Notes: generated by a model from the letters alone, not told the origin. Shown: positions 18,933-27,917, numbered from the stretch's first letter. The stretch: 41,143 bases of DNA from Actinomycetota bacterium (GCA_947463725.1 CANHRM010000009.1:1-41143); one strand, 5' to 3'. Numbers and translations are program-made.

Positions 18933-19901
18933 TTATGGAAGAACCGCGTCGCTGAGCAGCCCCAACGATGTTTGTAGGTCACTTGGATAAGGAGCCTTGA
19001 ACGACATTGGTGCCCCAGTAATCGGGTGGGCAAATCGTAGTTCTAAGGCATGGAGCCAAGGTCGCGCCATGCCTAAGCTTTTAGCTAATACTGGATCTGC
19101 GCCATAAGTCGTATCGCCAACTAGCGGATGATGCAGTGCTGAGAAGTGAACCCGAATCTGGTGTGTGCGGCCAGTCTCGAGTTCTACTTGAACAAGTGAA
19201 ACTGATCGATAATATTCAATAACTTCATAGTGAGTAATGCTGATCTTTCCATTGGCTACAACACCGAAACGATGATCTTCTTTTGGATGGCGATCAATAG
19301 GTGCATCGATCGTGCCACTAGAAGGATCAATGTGTCCTTGAATTAGAGCATGATAAATCTTTTCAACTGTGCGATCACGGAACGCATCCTTTAATACGTG
19401 ATATGCCTGATCAGATTTCGCAACCACCATTAACCCTGAAGTTCCGACATCGAGTCGATGAACAATGCCGGCACGTTCTGCTGGCCCAGTCGTAGTAATT
19501 GTGTAACCAGCGGCAGTTAGTGCACCAACAACAGTCGGGCCAGTCCAACCAGGACTCGGATGTGCGGCGCAACCAACTGGTTTATCAATAACCACAATTG
19601 CATCATCATCGTAAACAACTGTTAGGCCTTCAATTGGGGTCAACGGAATTGGATCAGGATTAAGCGGTGCGGGCAAAAGCACTTCGATTATTTGGCCGGC
19701 TTCAACGCGTTCAGATTTTTGAAGCGCGCGACCATCGGTAGTGATGTCACCATCTTCTAGTAGTCGCACAACAGCGGTGCGAGATAAACCTAATACTCGA
19801 GTTAGCGCGCTATCGATTCGTTCGCCAGCTACTCCTTCGGGGACAGCCAGAGTCCGCAATTCACGACTATTTCTACCCAGACCAAAATTACTTTGCGACA
19901 T
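18933..19901 (-). CDS. rluD: RluA/RluD-family pseudouridine synthase
   Basis: 322 residues. The N-terminal S4 RNA-binding domain (about 24-80, RIDSALTRVLGLSRTAVVRLLEDGDI) is followed by the RluA-type catalytic domain with GIVHRLDVGTSGLMVVAKSD, whose Asp is the catalytic residue, and GRTHQIRVHFSALHHPLVGD. It converts uridines in 23S rRNA to pseudouridine in characterised relatives. The S4 domain points to the RluD/RluC branch, but the exact target sites cannot be told from sequence. ATG 19901 overlaps the lspA 3' end by 14 bp, so it is translated with lspA. Confidence 0.93.
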   Translation of the reverse strand: MSQSNFGLGRNSRELRTLAVPEGVAGERIDSALTRVLGLSRTAVVRLLEDGDITTDGRALQKSERVEAGQIIEVLLPAPLNPDPIPLTPIEGLTVVYDDDAIVVIDKPVGCAAHPSPGWTGPTVVGALTAAGYTITTTGPAERAGIVHRLDVGTSGLMVVAKSDQAYHVLKDAFRDRTVEKIYHALIQGHIDPSSGTIDAPIDRHPKEDHRFGVVANGKISITHYEVIEYYRSVSLVQVELETGRTHQIRVHFSALHHPLVGDTTYGADPVLAKSLGMARPWLHALELRFAHPITGAPMSFKAPYPSDLQTSLGLLSDAVLP

Positions 19902-20355
19902 TTACTGGCCCAACATTTCTAATTGATAAAACTATTGCTAGGAACGCAGCAACTACGATCGCACTATCAGCCAAATTAAATACGGGCCAATGGGTTAACT
20001 CGAGCCAATCAATTACTTCGCCTTTTAGGAAGCCTGGGCTTCGAAATAGTCGATCTGTTAAATTGCCCAGAACGCCGCCTAGGAGCAAACCAAGGGTTGT
20101 TGCCCAGCCTAACGAGCTTATTTTACTGCTGTAATAAAGGATTGCGATGACTGCCGCGACAGCAATAAAGGTGAACACAATCGTTGCTCCAGTTGCAAAA
20201 CTAAAGGCTGCTCCAGGATTTCGAACTAAAGTTAATTGAAAAAAGGAGCCTAGAAGTTTGACTGGATTGCGCGCTGAAAGATTATTTACTGCCCAAATTT
20301 TGGTGGCTAAGTCCAGCCCCCATGTCAGTGCCGCAACTAAATAGAGGCGGCGCAC
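19888..20355 (-). CDS. lspA: Lipoprotein signal peptidase
   Basis: Membrane aspartyl protease that removes the signal peptide of Lgt-modified prolipoproteins. 155 residues with four hydrophobic segments. The catalytic aspartates are in GNLTDRLF (about 100-107) and FNLADSAI (about 130), with the NPGAAFSF loop conserved. It starts at GTG 20355, one base after the DksA-like stop. lgt lies elsewhere in the window, so the lipoprotein pathway is split between two transcription units. Confidence 0.97.
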   Translation of the reverse strand: MRRLYLVAALTWGLDLATKIWAVNNLSARNPVKLLGSFFQLTLVRNPGAAFSFATGATIVFTFIAVAAVIAILYYSSKISSLGWATTLGLLLGGVLGNLTDRLFRSPGFLKGEVIDWLELTHWPVFNLADSAIVVAAFLAIVLSIRNVGPVNVAK

Positions 20356-20356
20356 G

Positions 20357-21193
20357 TTAGCGCCGTTCTTCCTTAGCTTTGCAGATCATGCAGAGCGTTG
20401 CGCGTGGGAAAACTTGTAAGCGGGCTTTACCAATTGTGTTGCCACATTCTTCGCAAAGACCATAACTTTTGGTGTCAATTCGCTCTAGAGCGCGTTCGGT
20501 TTGTAAAACCATGTCACGTGCATTAATTACAAGCGACATCTCATGTTCGCGTTCAAAAGTTTTAGTACCCGCATCTGCTTGATCATCGCCAGCACCTTCA
20601 GATGAAGAATGGATCAAATCGTCCATCTCAAGTTCAACTTTTGCTAACTCATCTTGCAAACGCAAAAGCTCTTTTGAAATCTCAGCTCGAATAGCTTTTA
20701 GTTCAGCAGCAGTCCATGCTCCTTCATTTTCGGCAGCGACCAATGGTGATGGCGCAGCTTTTAATGGCTTAAGAGGTGCAATTTTTTTACCACTCTTATT
20801 AGGACGAGGTGGTGGTGGCATTACTAGGCGTCGTTCTTCAACCACAACTTCAACTGGTGCGATTACAACAGTGTTAACACTTACGGTTTGTGATTTTTCA
20901 TCAACGCTAATAGTGGTTTTAGATCCTGCTTTAGCCGGAAATGGTTTGCCAATTGTTTTGCTCGAAGCTGGCTTAGTTGCAGCTGGGCGGGCAACACTGG
21001 TCTTGACCTTTTTAACTGGCGCTGCTTTCTTAGCGACAGCTTTCTTTGCCGGCGCGGCCTTTTTAGCTACAGCTTTTTTGGCAGGGGCTGCCTTCTTAGC
21101 AGGCGCCTTCTTTGCTACTGCTTTTTTCGCTGGGGCTGCCTTCTTGGCAGGGGCTTTCTTCACAGCGGGTTTAGCACTTTTTTTGGTAGGCAC
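20357..21193 (-). CDS. DksA/TraR-type zinc finger protein with Lys/Ala-rich tail
   Basis: 278 residues from the preferred start. The N-terminal 70 or so residues are repeats of the KKAPAKKAVAKKA kind, like histone H1 or mycobacterial HupB tails, and are followed by a Pro/Lys linker (to about 150). The C-terminal part is a coiled coil (about 155-240) and a DksA/TraR C4 zinc finger (CEEC and CMIC near 247-271). DksA binds RNA polymerase through its secondary channel; the acidic coiled-coil tip needed for that cannot be confirmed here. I favour GTG 21193, which has AAGG 8 nt upstream; GTG 21202 lies directly against that AAGG. Likely DNA- or RNAP-associated; role unknown. It leads the lspA-rluD-dnaE run. 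Confidence 0.85.
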   Translation of the reverse strand: MPTKKSAKPAVKKAPAKKAAPAKKAVAKKAPAKKAAPAKKAVAKKAAPAKKAVAKKAAPVKKVKTSVARPAATKPASSKTIGKPFPAKAGSKTTISVDEKSQTVSVNTVVIAPVEVVVEERRLVMPPPPRPNKSGKKIAPLKPLKAAPSPLVAAENEGAWTAAELKAIRAEISKELLRLQDELAKVELEMDDLIHSSSEGAGDDQADAGTKTFEREHEMSLVINARDMVLQTERALERIDTKSYGLCEECGNTIGKARLQVFPRATLCMICKAKEERR

Positions 21194-21276
21194 GCGGGGC
21201 ACCTTATGCTGAATAAGCGCTAAATGCCACTCGCGCCACCGAGGCTAAGACAAAGTAAGCCAAACAAAGCCAATTT

Positions 21277-21306
21277 TTGGTTGCCAGCCTTTGCTTGGAA
21301 TAGAAT
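21277..21306 (+). promoter_or_regulatory. Candidate ileS promoter
   Basis: TTGGTT (21277-21282) and TAGAAT (21301-21306) are separated by 18 bp, a good sigma-70-type pair. The expected start of transcription is near 21313, just before the T-box leader, which gives a leader of about 217 nt. The region 21203-21276 would be shared with the 5' region of the divergent DksA-like gene, for which I see no clear promoter. Confidence 0.55.
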
Positions 21307-21312
21307 TCTCAC

Positions 21313-21523
21313 AGGTTCAAAGCGCAATGACCAGGCCATCACCTGCGAGCGTTCCAGAAGAGGTGGCAACTGCCGCGTTAGAACTGGAATCTGAACGCTA
21401 ACAAATAAGTGATCTGACGCTGTTCTTTATTTTAGGTTCAGCGATAGATAAGGCGGGTGGTACCGCGGTGATCGCTAAGTTGCGAAATCCGTCCCTCCAT
21501 TTTCGAAAGTTATGAAGATGGAG
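21313..21523 (+). ncRNA. T-box riboswitch, translational type, isoleucine
   Basis: Leader of ileS that senses uncharged tRNA-Ile. The T-box core GGGTGGTACCGCGG is at about 21455-21468; its TGGT pairs with the tRNA 3' ACCA end. A short Stem I contains the likely specifier ATC followed by A (21338-21341) in GACCAGGCCATCACC, matching isoleucine. No large Stem I distal part fits before it, as in ultrashort actinobacterial IleS T-boxes. CCGTCCCTCC (21489-21498) can pair with the T-box, or its CTCCAT (21495-21500) can pair with ATGGAG (21518-21523), which holds the ileS Shine-Dalgarno GGAG (21520-21523). No terminator U-run follows, so control is by hiding the ribosome site. Confidence 0.93.
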
Positions 21524-21529
21524 AAGTAA

Positions 21530-24500
21530 ATGACATTTCGCGCAATCCCAGCAGCTATTGATCTGCCTGCCATGGAGCGTTCCATCCTAACTTTCTGGAA
21601 AGAAAATTCGGTTTTCGAAGAGTCTGTTAGCAATCGAGATGGCGCTGATACTTGGACTTTTTATGAAGGCCCACCAACTGCGAACGGCTTACCTGGAACA
21701 CACCATATTGAAGCCCGAGTATTTAAAGATGTCTTTCCACGTTTTCATACAATGAAAGGCAAGCAAGTTATTCGCAATGCTGGTTGGGATTGCCATGGCT
21801 TGCCAGTTGAAATTGCAGTTGAAAAAGAACTTGGTTTTGCTGGCAAAGGTGATATTGAGAAATTTGGAATTGCTGCATTCAATGACAAGTGTCGTGAATC
21901 GGTACAACGTCACGTAGGTGCATTTACTGACATGACGAATCGCATGGGTTTCTGGGTTGATTTCGAAGAAGCTTATTGGACTATGTCACCTCAATACGTG
22001 GAGAGCGTTTGGTGGAGCTTAAAAGAAATTTGGCAAAAAGGTTTACTCGTGCAAGATCATCGTGTTGCACCATATTGCCCTCGCTGCGGAACTGGTTTAT
22101 CAGATCACGAATTAGCCCAAGGCTATGAAACCGTTACTGATCCTTCTGTATTTGTGCGTTTCCCAGTAACTAGCGGCCCTCTGCAAGAACTGGGTGCAGC
22201 ACTACTCGTTTGGACCACCACCCCTTGGACTTTGGTATCAAATACCGCAATCGCAGTTCATCCTGAAGTGACTTATGTAGTTGCAAAAGTTACAACTGTG
22301 CAAGATGAGGTTTCCAGCAGCGAAGTTCTAATCGTTGCCGAAAATCTAGTTTCTGCCCTCAAAGGTGACATTGAAATCTTGCAGAAAATTACTGGTAGCG
22401 AACTTGAACATACCAAGTATCAGCGCCCTTTTGATTTCGTAGAGATTCCAGATTCCCACTTTGTCGTTCTTGCTACTTATGTAACAACTGAAGATGGAAC
22501 CGGTTTAGTACATCAATCCCCTGCTTTTGGTGCTGATGACTTAGCTGTTTGCCGCTCATATGGTTTACCAGTAGTAAATCCAATTGCACCTGATGGCAAG
22601 TTCTTATCTGATGTTAAATTAGTTGGCGGCCTATTCTTCAAAGATGCTGACAAACCGCTAGTTAAAGAGCTTAAATCACTTGGCGTTCTTTATAAGCATT
22701 TGCAATATGAACACTCATATCCGCATTGCTGGCGCTGTCACACTGCCTTGATTTATTACGCACAACCTTCTTGGTATATCCGTACAACTTCAATCAAAGA
22801 TGCACTTATTCGTGAGAATGAAAAAACTGATTGGCATCCGGAAACAATTAAGACTGGTCGTTATGGCGATTGGTTAAATAACAATATTGACTGGGCGCTT
22901 AGCCGCAATCGTTTCTGGGGTACTCCTCTACCAATTTGGCGATGTGAGAATAAGCATGAAGTTTGTGTTGGCTCACTAGCCGAACTTGGTGAACTAGCTG
23001 GGCAAGAACTTTCTAACCTTGATCCACATCGACCATTTGTCGATGACATTACTTTTAATTGCGCAGAGTGCAAAGAACCTATGACTCGTACACCAGAAGT
23101 TATCGACTGCTGGTATGACTCTGGTGCTATGCCTTTTGCACAATTTGGCTACCCACATAAAGAAGGCTCAAAAGAGAAATTTGCAGCCGCCTATCCAGCT
23201 GACTTCATCTGCGAAGCAATTGATCAAACTCGAGGTTGGTTTTACACGTTAATGACTATCGGCACCCTGGTTTTCGATCAATCTTCATATAAGACAGTTC
23301 TCTGCCTTGGTCACATTCTCGATAAAGATGGCCGCAAGATGAGCAAGCACCTAGGCAATGTTTTAGAACCAATGGCACTCATGGAACAACATGGCGCCGA
23401 TGCTATTCGTTGGTACATGTTGGCGGCCGGTTCACCTTGGTCGGCTCGTCGAGTTGGTCACGAAGCAATTACTGAAGTGATTCGCAAAACTTTATTGACT
23501 TACTGGAATACCGTTTCGTTCCACGCCTTATATGCGCAAGCAGCAAACTTTGAATTATCGCAAGCTCCAGAAATGGCCACTCGCCCACTGATGGATCGCT
23601 GGATTAATAGCGAATTGCAATCTCTGATCATTGAAGTTGACGAGGCGCTCAGTGACTTTGATTCACAACGTGCCGGCAAAGCACTAGCTGCCTTTATCGA
23701 TGATCTTTCTAATTGGTATGTCCGTCGATCCAGACGCCGATTCTGGGATGGCGATGTTGCGGCTATGGCAACTTTGCATGAATCACTTGTAGTACTTACT
23801 CAATTAATGTCACCAATGGTGCCCTTTATAACTGAGGAAGTTTGGCAAGTACTTGTTCGCCCAGTTGATGCAACTGCGACTAGCTCAGTTCACTTAACTG
23901 ACTTTCCGGTTGCAAATCAATCTCAGATCGATGCAACGTTATCTGCCCAAGTAGCTTTAACTAAACGAATCGTCGAGTTAGGTCGAGCTGCTCGCGCCGA
24001 AAGTGGCGTAAAAATTCGTCAGCCTCTACAACGCGCTTTGATCTCAGCAAAAGGTTGGGCTGCTCTGCCGGTTGCTATGAAAGAACAGATAGCCGAAGAG
24101 CTAAATGTGATCGACTTAGAAGATATTGCTAGTGCAGATGGCGAATTAGTTGATATCTCAATCAAAGCTAACTTCAGAACTCTAGGCACAAAATTTGGCG
24201 GAGCCGTACAAGAGATCGCAAAAGCTATTTCAGCGCAAAACCCTACTGAGCTAGTTACGGCTTTGCGTTCAAGTGAGTCAGCCAAAGTTGATACGTGGGA
24301 AATTACGCTAGATGATTTAGTAGTTACTGAGACACCTAAGAGTGGTTGGAATGTAGCTAGCCATGATGGTGAGAGCGTTGCCCTTGATCTAGCTTTAAGT
24401 CCGGCCTTAATTAGTGCTGGGCTAGTGCGCGAAGTAATTCGCTTTATTCAAGACGCCCGCAAAACAAATGGTTTTGATATCTCAGACCGCATTAACATCT

Positions 24501-24655
24501 CTTACAACGCCAATACTGATGTACTAGAAGCTATCGCTCAAGATCTATCGCATATTCAAGGTGAAGTTCTTGCAACGCAAATGCAGCCAGATAGTGTACT
24601 CAATCTTGGTGATAACGAACTTGGCCTAGTAGTTAAGTTAGTAAAACAGGCTTAA
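21530..24655 (+). CDS. ileS: Isoleucyl-tRNA synthetase, type 2-like
   Basis: Charges tRNA-Ile. 1041 residues, class I synthetase with a large editing domain (CP1, about 190-400, VWTTTPWTLVSN) and anticodon-binding C-terminal domains. The ATP-binding signature reads GTHH (56-59) in PPTANGLPGTHHIEARVFKD; by spacing from PPxANG it occupies the HxGH position with His and Gly swapped. The second signature is KMSKH (603-607) with His as last residue, as in eukaryote-like IleRS2. Cys pairs (CPRCG, CWRC, CAEC) may bind Zn. Only plus-strand gene in the window, controlled by the T-box leader. Its TAA directly abuts the yggT stop on the other strand. Confidence 0.98.
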   Translation: MTFRAIPAAIDLPAMERSILTFWKENSVFEESVSNRDGADTWTFYEGPPTANGLPGTHHIEARVFKDVFPRFHTMKGKQVIRNAGWDCHGLPVEIAVEKELGFAGKGDIEKFGIAAFNDKCRESVQRHVGAFTDMTNRMGFWVDFEEAYWTMSPQYVESVWWSLKEIWQKGLLVQDHRVAPYCPRCGTGLSDHELAQGYETVTDPSVFVRFPVTSGPLQELGAALLVWTTTPWTLVSNTAIAVHPEVTYVVAKVTTVQDEVSSSEVLIVAENLVSALKGDIEILQKITGSELEHTKYQRPFDFVEIPDSHFVVLATYVTTEDGTGLVHQSPAFGADDLAVCRSYGLPVVNPIAPDGKFLSDVKLVGGLFFKDADKPLVKELKSLGVLYKHLQYEHSYPHCWRCHTALIYYAQPSWYIRTTSIKDALIRENEKTDWHPETIKTGRYGDWLNNNIDWALSRNRFWGTPLPIWRCENKHEVCVGSLAELGELAGQELSNLDPHRPFVDDITFNCAECKEPMTRTPEVIDCWYDSGAMPFAQFGYPHKEGSKEKFAAAYPADFICEAIDQTRGWFYTLMTIGTLVFDQSSYKTVLCLGHILDKDGRKMSKHLGNVLEPMALMEQHGADAIRWYMLAAGSPWSARRVGHEAITEVIRKTLLTYWNTVSFHALYAQAANFELSQAPEMATRPLMDRWINSELQSLIIEVDEALSDFDSQRAGKALAAFIDDLSNWYVRRSRRRFWDGDVAAMATLHESLVVLTQLMSPMVPFITEEVWQVLVRPVDATATSSVHLTDFPVANQSQIDATLSAQVALTKRIVELGRAARAESGVKIRQPLQRALISAKGWAALPVAMKEQIAEELNVIDLEDIASADGELVDISIKANFRTLGTKFGGAVQEIAKAISAQNPTELVTALRSSESAKVDTWEITLDDLVVTETPKSGWNVASHDGESVALDLALSPALISAGLVREVIRFIQDARKTNGFDISDRINISYNANTDVLEAIAQDLSHIQGEVLATQMQPDSVLNLGDNELGLVVKLVKQA

Positions 24656-24940
24656 CTAGAAAGAGCGCAGCAGCGGGACAACTCGTGAAATTACAATAAA
24701 GAGAATCAGCATAGAAAGATCAATACTGATTCCACCGATTCGTAGTGGCTTCACAAAGCGACGCACAAAGCCAAGTGGTTTATCGGTAATTGCATAAATA
24801 AAGTCTGCAGCAATTAAAAGCACGCCACGTGGCCGCCAAGATGCTGAAGCCATGCGGACATAATCCAAAATTAAGCGCAGAAATAAGCAGAGTAAAAATA
24901 ATTGAAGTAAATCGGCGATTAATCCGCCAATTCTAAACAC
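24656..24940 (-). CDS. yggT: YggT family membrane protein
   Basis: 94 residues with two hydrophobic segments (about 5-25 and 71-92) and the family pattern LRLILDYVRM, then ADFIYAITDKPLGFVRRFVKPLRIGGISIDLS. YggT proteins lie next to sepF and ftsZ in many Gram-positives and are thought to have a membrane role in division or osmotic response; no activity is established. It starts at GTG 24940, 7 bp after the sepF stop, as last gene of the leftward division run. It converges on ileS with no spacer. Confidence 0.9.
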   Translation of the reverse strand: MFRIGGLIADLLQLFLLCLFLRLILDYVRMASASWRPRGVLLIAADFIYAITDKPLGFVRRFVKPLRIGGISIDLSMLILFIVISRVVPLLRSF

Positions 24941-24947
24941 TTAAAAA

Positions 24948-25421
24948 TCAGCTCTGGTTAAAAAAAGATGCTTCTGCTACTGCTGCAGCTTTGGCATCGT
25001 TACTAACACTAACATTTTGAGGAGAGAGCAAAAATACTTTTGCAGTAACCCGCTCGATGCTTCCGTGTAAACCAAAAACTAAACCACTTGCGAAGTCAAC
25101 TAAACGCTTACGCTCGGTTTCTTCCATATCGCTGAGGTTCATAATTACTGGATTGCCTTCGCGATATTGCTCACCAATTGCACGCGCTTCGCTATAGGTG
25201 CGAGGGTGCAAAGTAACGATGCGATCCATAGGTGAAAGTTCGGGTTGAACAGCAGCAACTGCTGGACGTGATGCGACATTTCGCACCGCAGCCGCACGTG
25301 ATTCACGAATAGTTACTCCGTTACTGCCGCGCACTGGTTCTGGCGCAACTGCAACTTGATCTAGCTCTGGATCGTCTTTGAGACCTAAGAAGGTCGCCAT
25401 TTTGTTAACTGAAAATGCCAT
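24948..25421 (-). CDS. sepF: Cell division protein SepF
   Basis: 157 residues. SepF anchors FtsZ to the membrane and is the main FtsZ tether in actinobacteria, which lack FtsA. A short N-terminal amphipathic segment ([14 protein letters not shown]) is the membrane-binding part, followed by a variable linker (about 18-65) and the SepF fold (about 68-145) with [25 protein letters not shown] and [13 protein letters not shown] start at residue 8 (ATG 25400) is possible, but would remove half of the membrane segment. It begins 12 bp after yggS. Confidence 0.95.
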   Translation of the reverse strand: MAFSVNKMATFLGLKDDPELDQVAVAPEPVRGSNGVTIRESRAAAVRNVASRPAVAAVQPELSPMDRIVTLHPRTYSEARAIGEQYREGNPVIMNLSDMEETERKRLVDFASGLVFGLHGSIERVTAKVFLLSPQNVSVSNDAKAAAVAEASFFNQS

Positions 25422-25433
25422 AGGACAAGGTTA

Positions 25434-26105
25434 CTAGTGGGGTGATCTGGAACCGAGGATTGAACTACCTACTCGAATATGTGTCGCACCGAATTTGATC
25501 GCCGCTTCGAAGTCACCGCTCATGCCAGCAGATAGATATTTCGAATTTGGGAATTGGCTCGCAAACCCTTGATTTATCTGGGCCAAATCAGAAAATGCAT
25601 TTTTAGGATCTACTCCTAATGGCGCCACTGCCATCAGCCCCAAAAGTTCCAAATTGTTGCTTTCATTTACTAGGTCGGCTAGTTGAGCTAAATCAGCCGG
25701 CCTGGCTCCCCCGCGAGCAACTTCTCCATCTAAGGAAACCTGTAAGAAAACTTGATGCTTACGTGGACTCTGAGCAAATTTAAGGATTTCTTTTGCACTG
25801 GAAATCGAATGAATTACATCAGCCCACTCACAGATTGATTTTATTTTGTTGCTCTGAATCTGGCCCTGAAAATGCCAGGTGGCCGTGATGGCTTCAGCTT
25901 TAGGTGCTGCCTCTTGATCTCTATTCTCGCCAAAATTAGATTCGCCTAGTTCGCGCAGGATTTCGACATCAGAAATGGGGAAAGTTTTAGTTACAACTAT
26001 CAAATTAATCTCAGCTGGATCTCTATTAACGCTTTGAGCTGCGCTCACAATTCGCTCTTTAACATCCTGCAGATTGTCGGCAAGTTCTTCTTTACGAGTT
26101 CTCAT
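25434..26105 (-). CDS. yggS: YggS/PLPBP family PLP homeostasis protein
   Basis: 223 residues, single alanine-racemase-like barrel that binds pyridoxal phosphate and buffers it; no enzymatic reaction is known for the family. The PLP lysine is in INLIVVTKTFP (about residue 40), with NFGENRDQEA, WHFQGQIQSNKIK and the C-terminal phosphate site IRVGSSILGSR. ATG 26105 overlaps the pgeF stop as ATGA. The place between pgeF and sepF is standard in actinobacterial division clusters. Confidence 0.95.
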   Translation of the reverse strand: MRTRKEELADNLQDVKERIVSAAQSVNRDPAEINLIVVTKTFPISDVEILRELGESNFGENRDQEAAPKAEAITATWHFQGQIQSNKIKSICEWADVIHSISSAKEILKFAQSPRKHQVFLQVSLDGEVARGGARPADLAQLADLVNESNNLELLGLMAVAPLGVDPKNAFSDLAQINQGFASQFPNSKYLSAGMSGDFEAAIKFGATHIRVGSSILGSRSPH

Positions 26106-26764
26106 AATCTAATTACCCCAACTTGGCGTCCCGTTATCTGATTGCGACGATATGAGAAATGATCTTCATTCTCAAAAGTACAAACTGTTTCGACTTCTAC
26201 TTTTACATCAATTATCTCAAGCGCTGCAATTAAAGCTCTGGGCAAATCTAACGCCCATGTTCCAGTTCTAGTTTTACTCGTAGCTAAAGGGTGCTCTGCG
26301 ATAACTTCATCGTGTAATTCTTGGGGGACTTCATAGCAAATACCGCAAATTGAAGGGCCAATAGTTCCACTTATTTGTGTCGCACCCAGATCGCGCATTT
26401 TAGCTACCGTCTTTGACGCAACTGAATTCATTAACCCAGCCCGACCAACATGGACTGCAGCAACTAATTTTTCGCTGCACAACAAAAGCGGGATGCAATC
26501 TGCAACCATAACTACTAGAGCCAAATCTGGATTAGCGGTAATCAAAGCATCAGCGATCGGAACTTGAATTGGCACTTGATCGACTACGGCGATAGTGTCT
26601 CCATGAACTTGAGACATGATCGCATATTCCCCAACTTGCTTACGTAACTTCACTCGATTTAGTTCGACATTGGCTGGATCATCACCAACATGAGTCGCTA
26701 AGTTCCAGGAAGCAAAATCGCCATGGCTAAAACCACCATGGCGATTTGTGAAGATGCTTTTCAT
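26102..26764 (-). CDS. pgeF: Peptidoglycan editing factor PgeF (YfiH/DUF152)
   Basis: 220 residues of the multicopper-oxidase-like YfiH family. Characterised members remove wrongly inserted L-Ser from UDP-MurNAc peptides; polyphenol oxidase or purine-nucleoside activities have also been reported. The metal-site triad is visible as His in MSQVHGDTI, Cys in VADCIPLLL and His in AAVHVGRAGLM, with GPSICGICYEVP following. ATG 26764 is 2 bp after the ftsZ stop. The neighbouring wall-synthesis genes fit the editing role. Confidence 0.93.
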   Translation of the reverse strand: MKSIFTNRHGGFSHGDFASWNLATHVGDDPANVELNRVKLRKQVGEYAIMSQVHGDTIAVVDQVPIQVPIADALITANPDLALVVMVADCIPLLLCSEKLVAAVHVGRAGLMNSVASKTVAKMRDLGATQISGTIGPSICGICYEVPQELHDEVIAEHPLATSKTRTGTWALDLPRALIAALEIIDVKVEVETVCTFENEDHFSYRRNQITGRQVGVIRL

Positions 26765-26766
26765 TT

Positions 26767-27900
26767 CTATTTCATAAAGTCAGGTACATCAATATCGTCT
26801 TCAGAAACTAGCTCTTCAAACTTTACGCGAGGGCGCAACGGACGATCGTCATCTAGATCTAGAGCAACTGAAATTGGATCATTGCTTGGAAGCGGATCAG
26901 CATTGCCCGAAAGGGCTGCTGCATTTATGACTGGAACCGAGACCTTCTTTGGCTCTCCCCCAGAAAAACCAGCTGCGATAACAGTTATACGGACCTCATC
27001 GCCAAGTGCATCATCGATGGTGGTACCGAAAATAATACGAGCATCTGGATGCGCTGAAGCTTGGACCAGTTCGCAAGCCTCGTTGATTTCAAATAGGCCA
27101 AGGTCAGAACCGCCTGCAACTGAAAGCAATACGCCCATTGCGCCATCTATAGAAGCTTCAAGTAGCGGACTTGATATAGCAAGTTCGGCAGCGCGGCGAG
27201 CACGATCTTCGCCACGAGCAGATCCGATTCCCATTAACGCTGAACCAGCATCTGTCATTACAGTTTTAACATCAGCAAAGTCCAAGTTAATTAAACCTGG
27301 CTGAGTAATTATTTCAGTTATTCCTTGAACACCAGAGAGCAATACTTGATCAGCAGATCTGAATGCATCGACCGCTGTAATGCTGCGATCGCTAATTGCT
27401 AACAAGCGATCATTAGGAATAACAATCAAAGTATCTACTTCGCTACGAAGTTCTTCAATTCCGATATCGGCTTGTGACTGTCGAATTTTTCCTTCAAAAC
27501 TAAATGGCCGAGTTACTACACCAATAGTTAGCGCACCTAAATCACGCGCAATCTTTGCAACAACTGGTGCACCACCTGTTCCGGTTCCGCCACCTTCGCC
27601 AGCAGTTACGAAAACCATATCCGCACCGCGCAAAATTTCTTCAATTTCATCTGCATGATCTAGTGCAGCTTCGCGACCTTTTTCAGGTGCTGCACCTGCG
27701 CCAAGACCTTTTGTTGATTTGCGACCGATATCTAATTTCACATCGGCATCACTCATTAATAAATGTTGAGCATCAGTATTTATTGCAATGAACTCGACAC
27801 CTTTTAAACCAACATCGATCATTCGATTAATTGCATTAACTCCACCGCCACCAATACCTACAACTTTGATGACCGCTAAATAGTTCTGTGGTGAAGCCAC
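26767..27900 (-). CDS. ftsZ: Cell division protein FtsZ
   Basis: Tubulin-like GTPase that forms the Z-ring. 377 residues. The GTP-binding region starts at [17 protein letters not shown] (about 11-27), the tubulin signature is [15 protein letters not shown] (about 101-115), and the synergy (T7) loop is in [13 protein letters not shown]. After a short acidic linker, the C-terminal peptide [10 protein letters not shown] is the docking site for SepF and other partners. The start is GTG 27900, 7 nt after AGGAGG, the strongest Shine-Dalgarno in the dcw genes. A candidate promoter and a 31-nt hairpin lie upstream, so ftsZ can be expressed apart from ftsQ. Confidence 0.99.
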   Translation of the reverse strand: MASPQNYLAVIKVVGIGGGGVNAINRMIDVGLKGVEFIAINTDAQHLLMSDADVKLDIGRKSTKGLGAGAAPEKGREAALDHADEIEEILRGADMVFVTAGEGGGTGTGGAPVVAKIARDLGALTIGVVTRPFSFEGKIRQSQADIGIEELRSEVDTLIVIPNDRLLAISDRSITAVDAFRSADQVLLSGVQGITEIITQPGLINLDFADVKTVMTDAGSALMGIGSARGEDRARRAAELAISSPLLEASIDGAMGVLLSVAGGSDLGLFEINEACELVQASAHPDARIIFGTTIDDALGDEVRITVIAAGFSGGEPKKVSVPVINAAALSGNADPLPSNDPISVALDLDDDRPLRPRVKFEELVSEDDIDVPDFMK

Positions 27901-27907
27901 TTTTTAT

Positions 27908-27913
27908 CCTCCT
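27908..27913 (-). promoter_or_regulatory. Strong ftsZ ribosome binding site
   Basis: Perfect AGGAGG on the minus strand, 7 nt before the GTG start of ftsZ. It fixes the GTG at 27900 as the start. A strong site contrasts with the weak ones before most overlapping dcw genes and fits the high level of FtsZ needed. Confidence 0.85.
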
Positions 27914-27917
27914 AAAG

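Noticed and set aside
20990..21180. Repetitive DNA rich in short repeats, possible CRISPR or satellite
   Set aside because: The repeats are in frame in the DksA-like gene and encode KKAPAKKA-type low-complexity sequence; there are no spacers of constant length.
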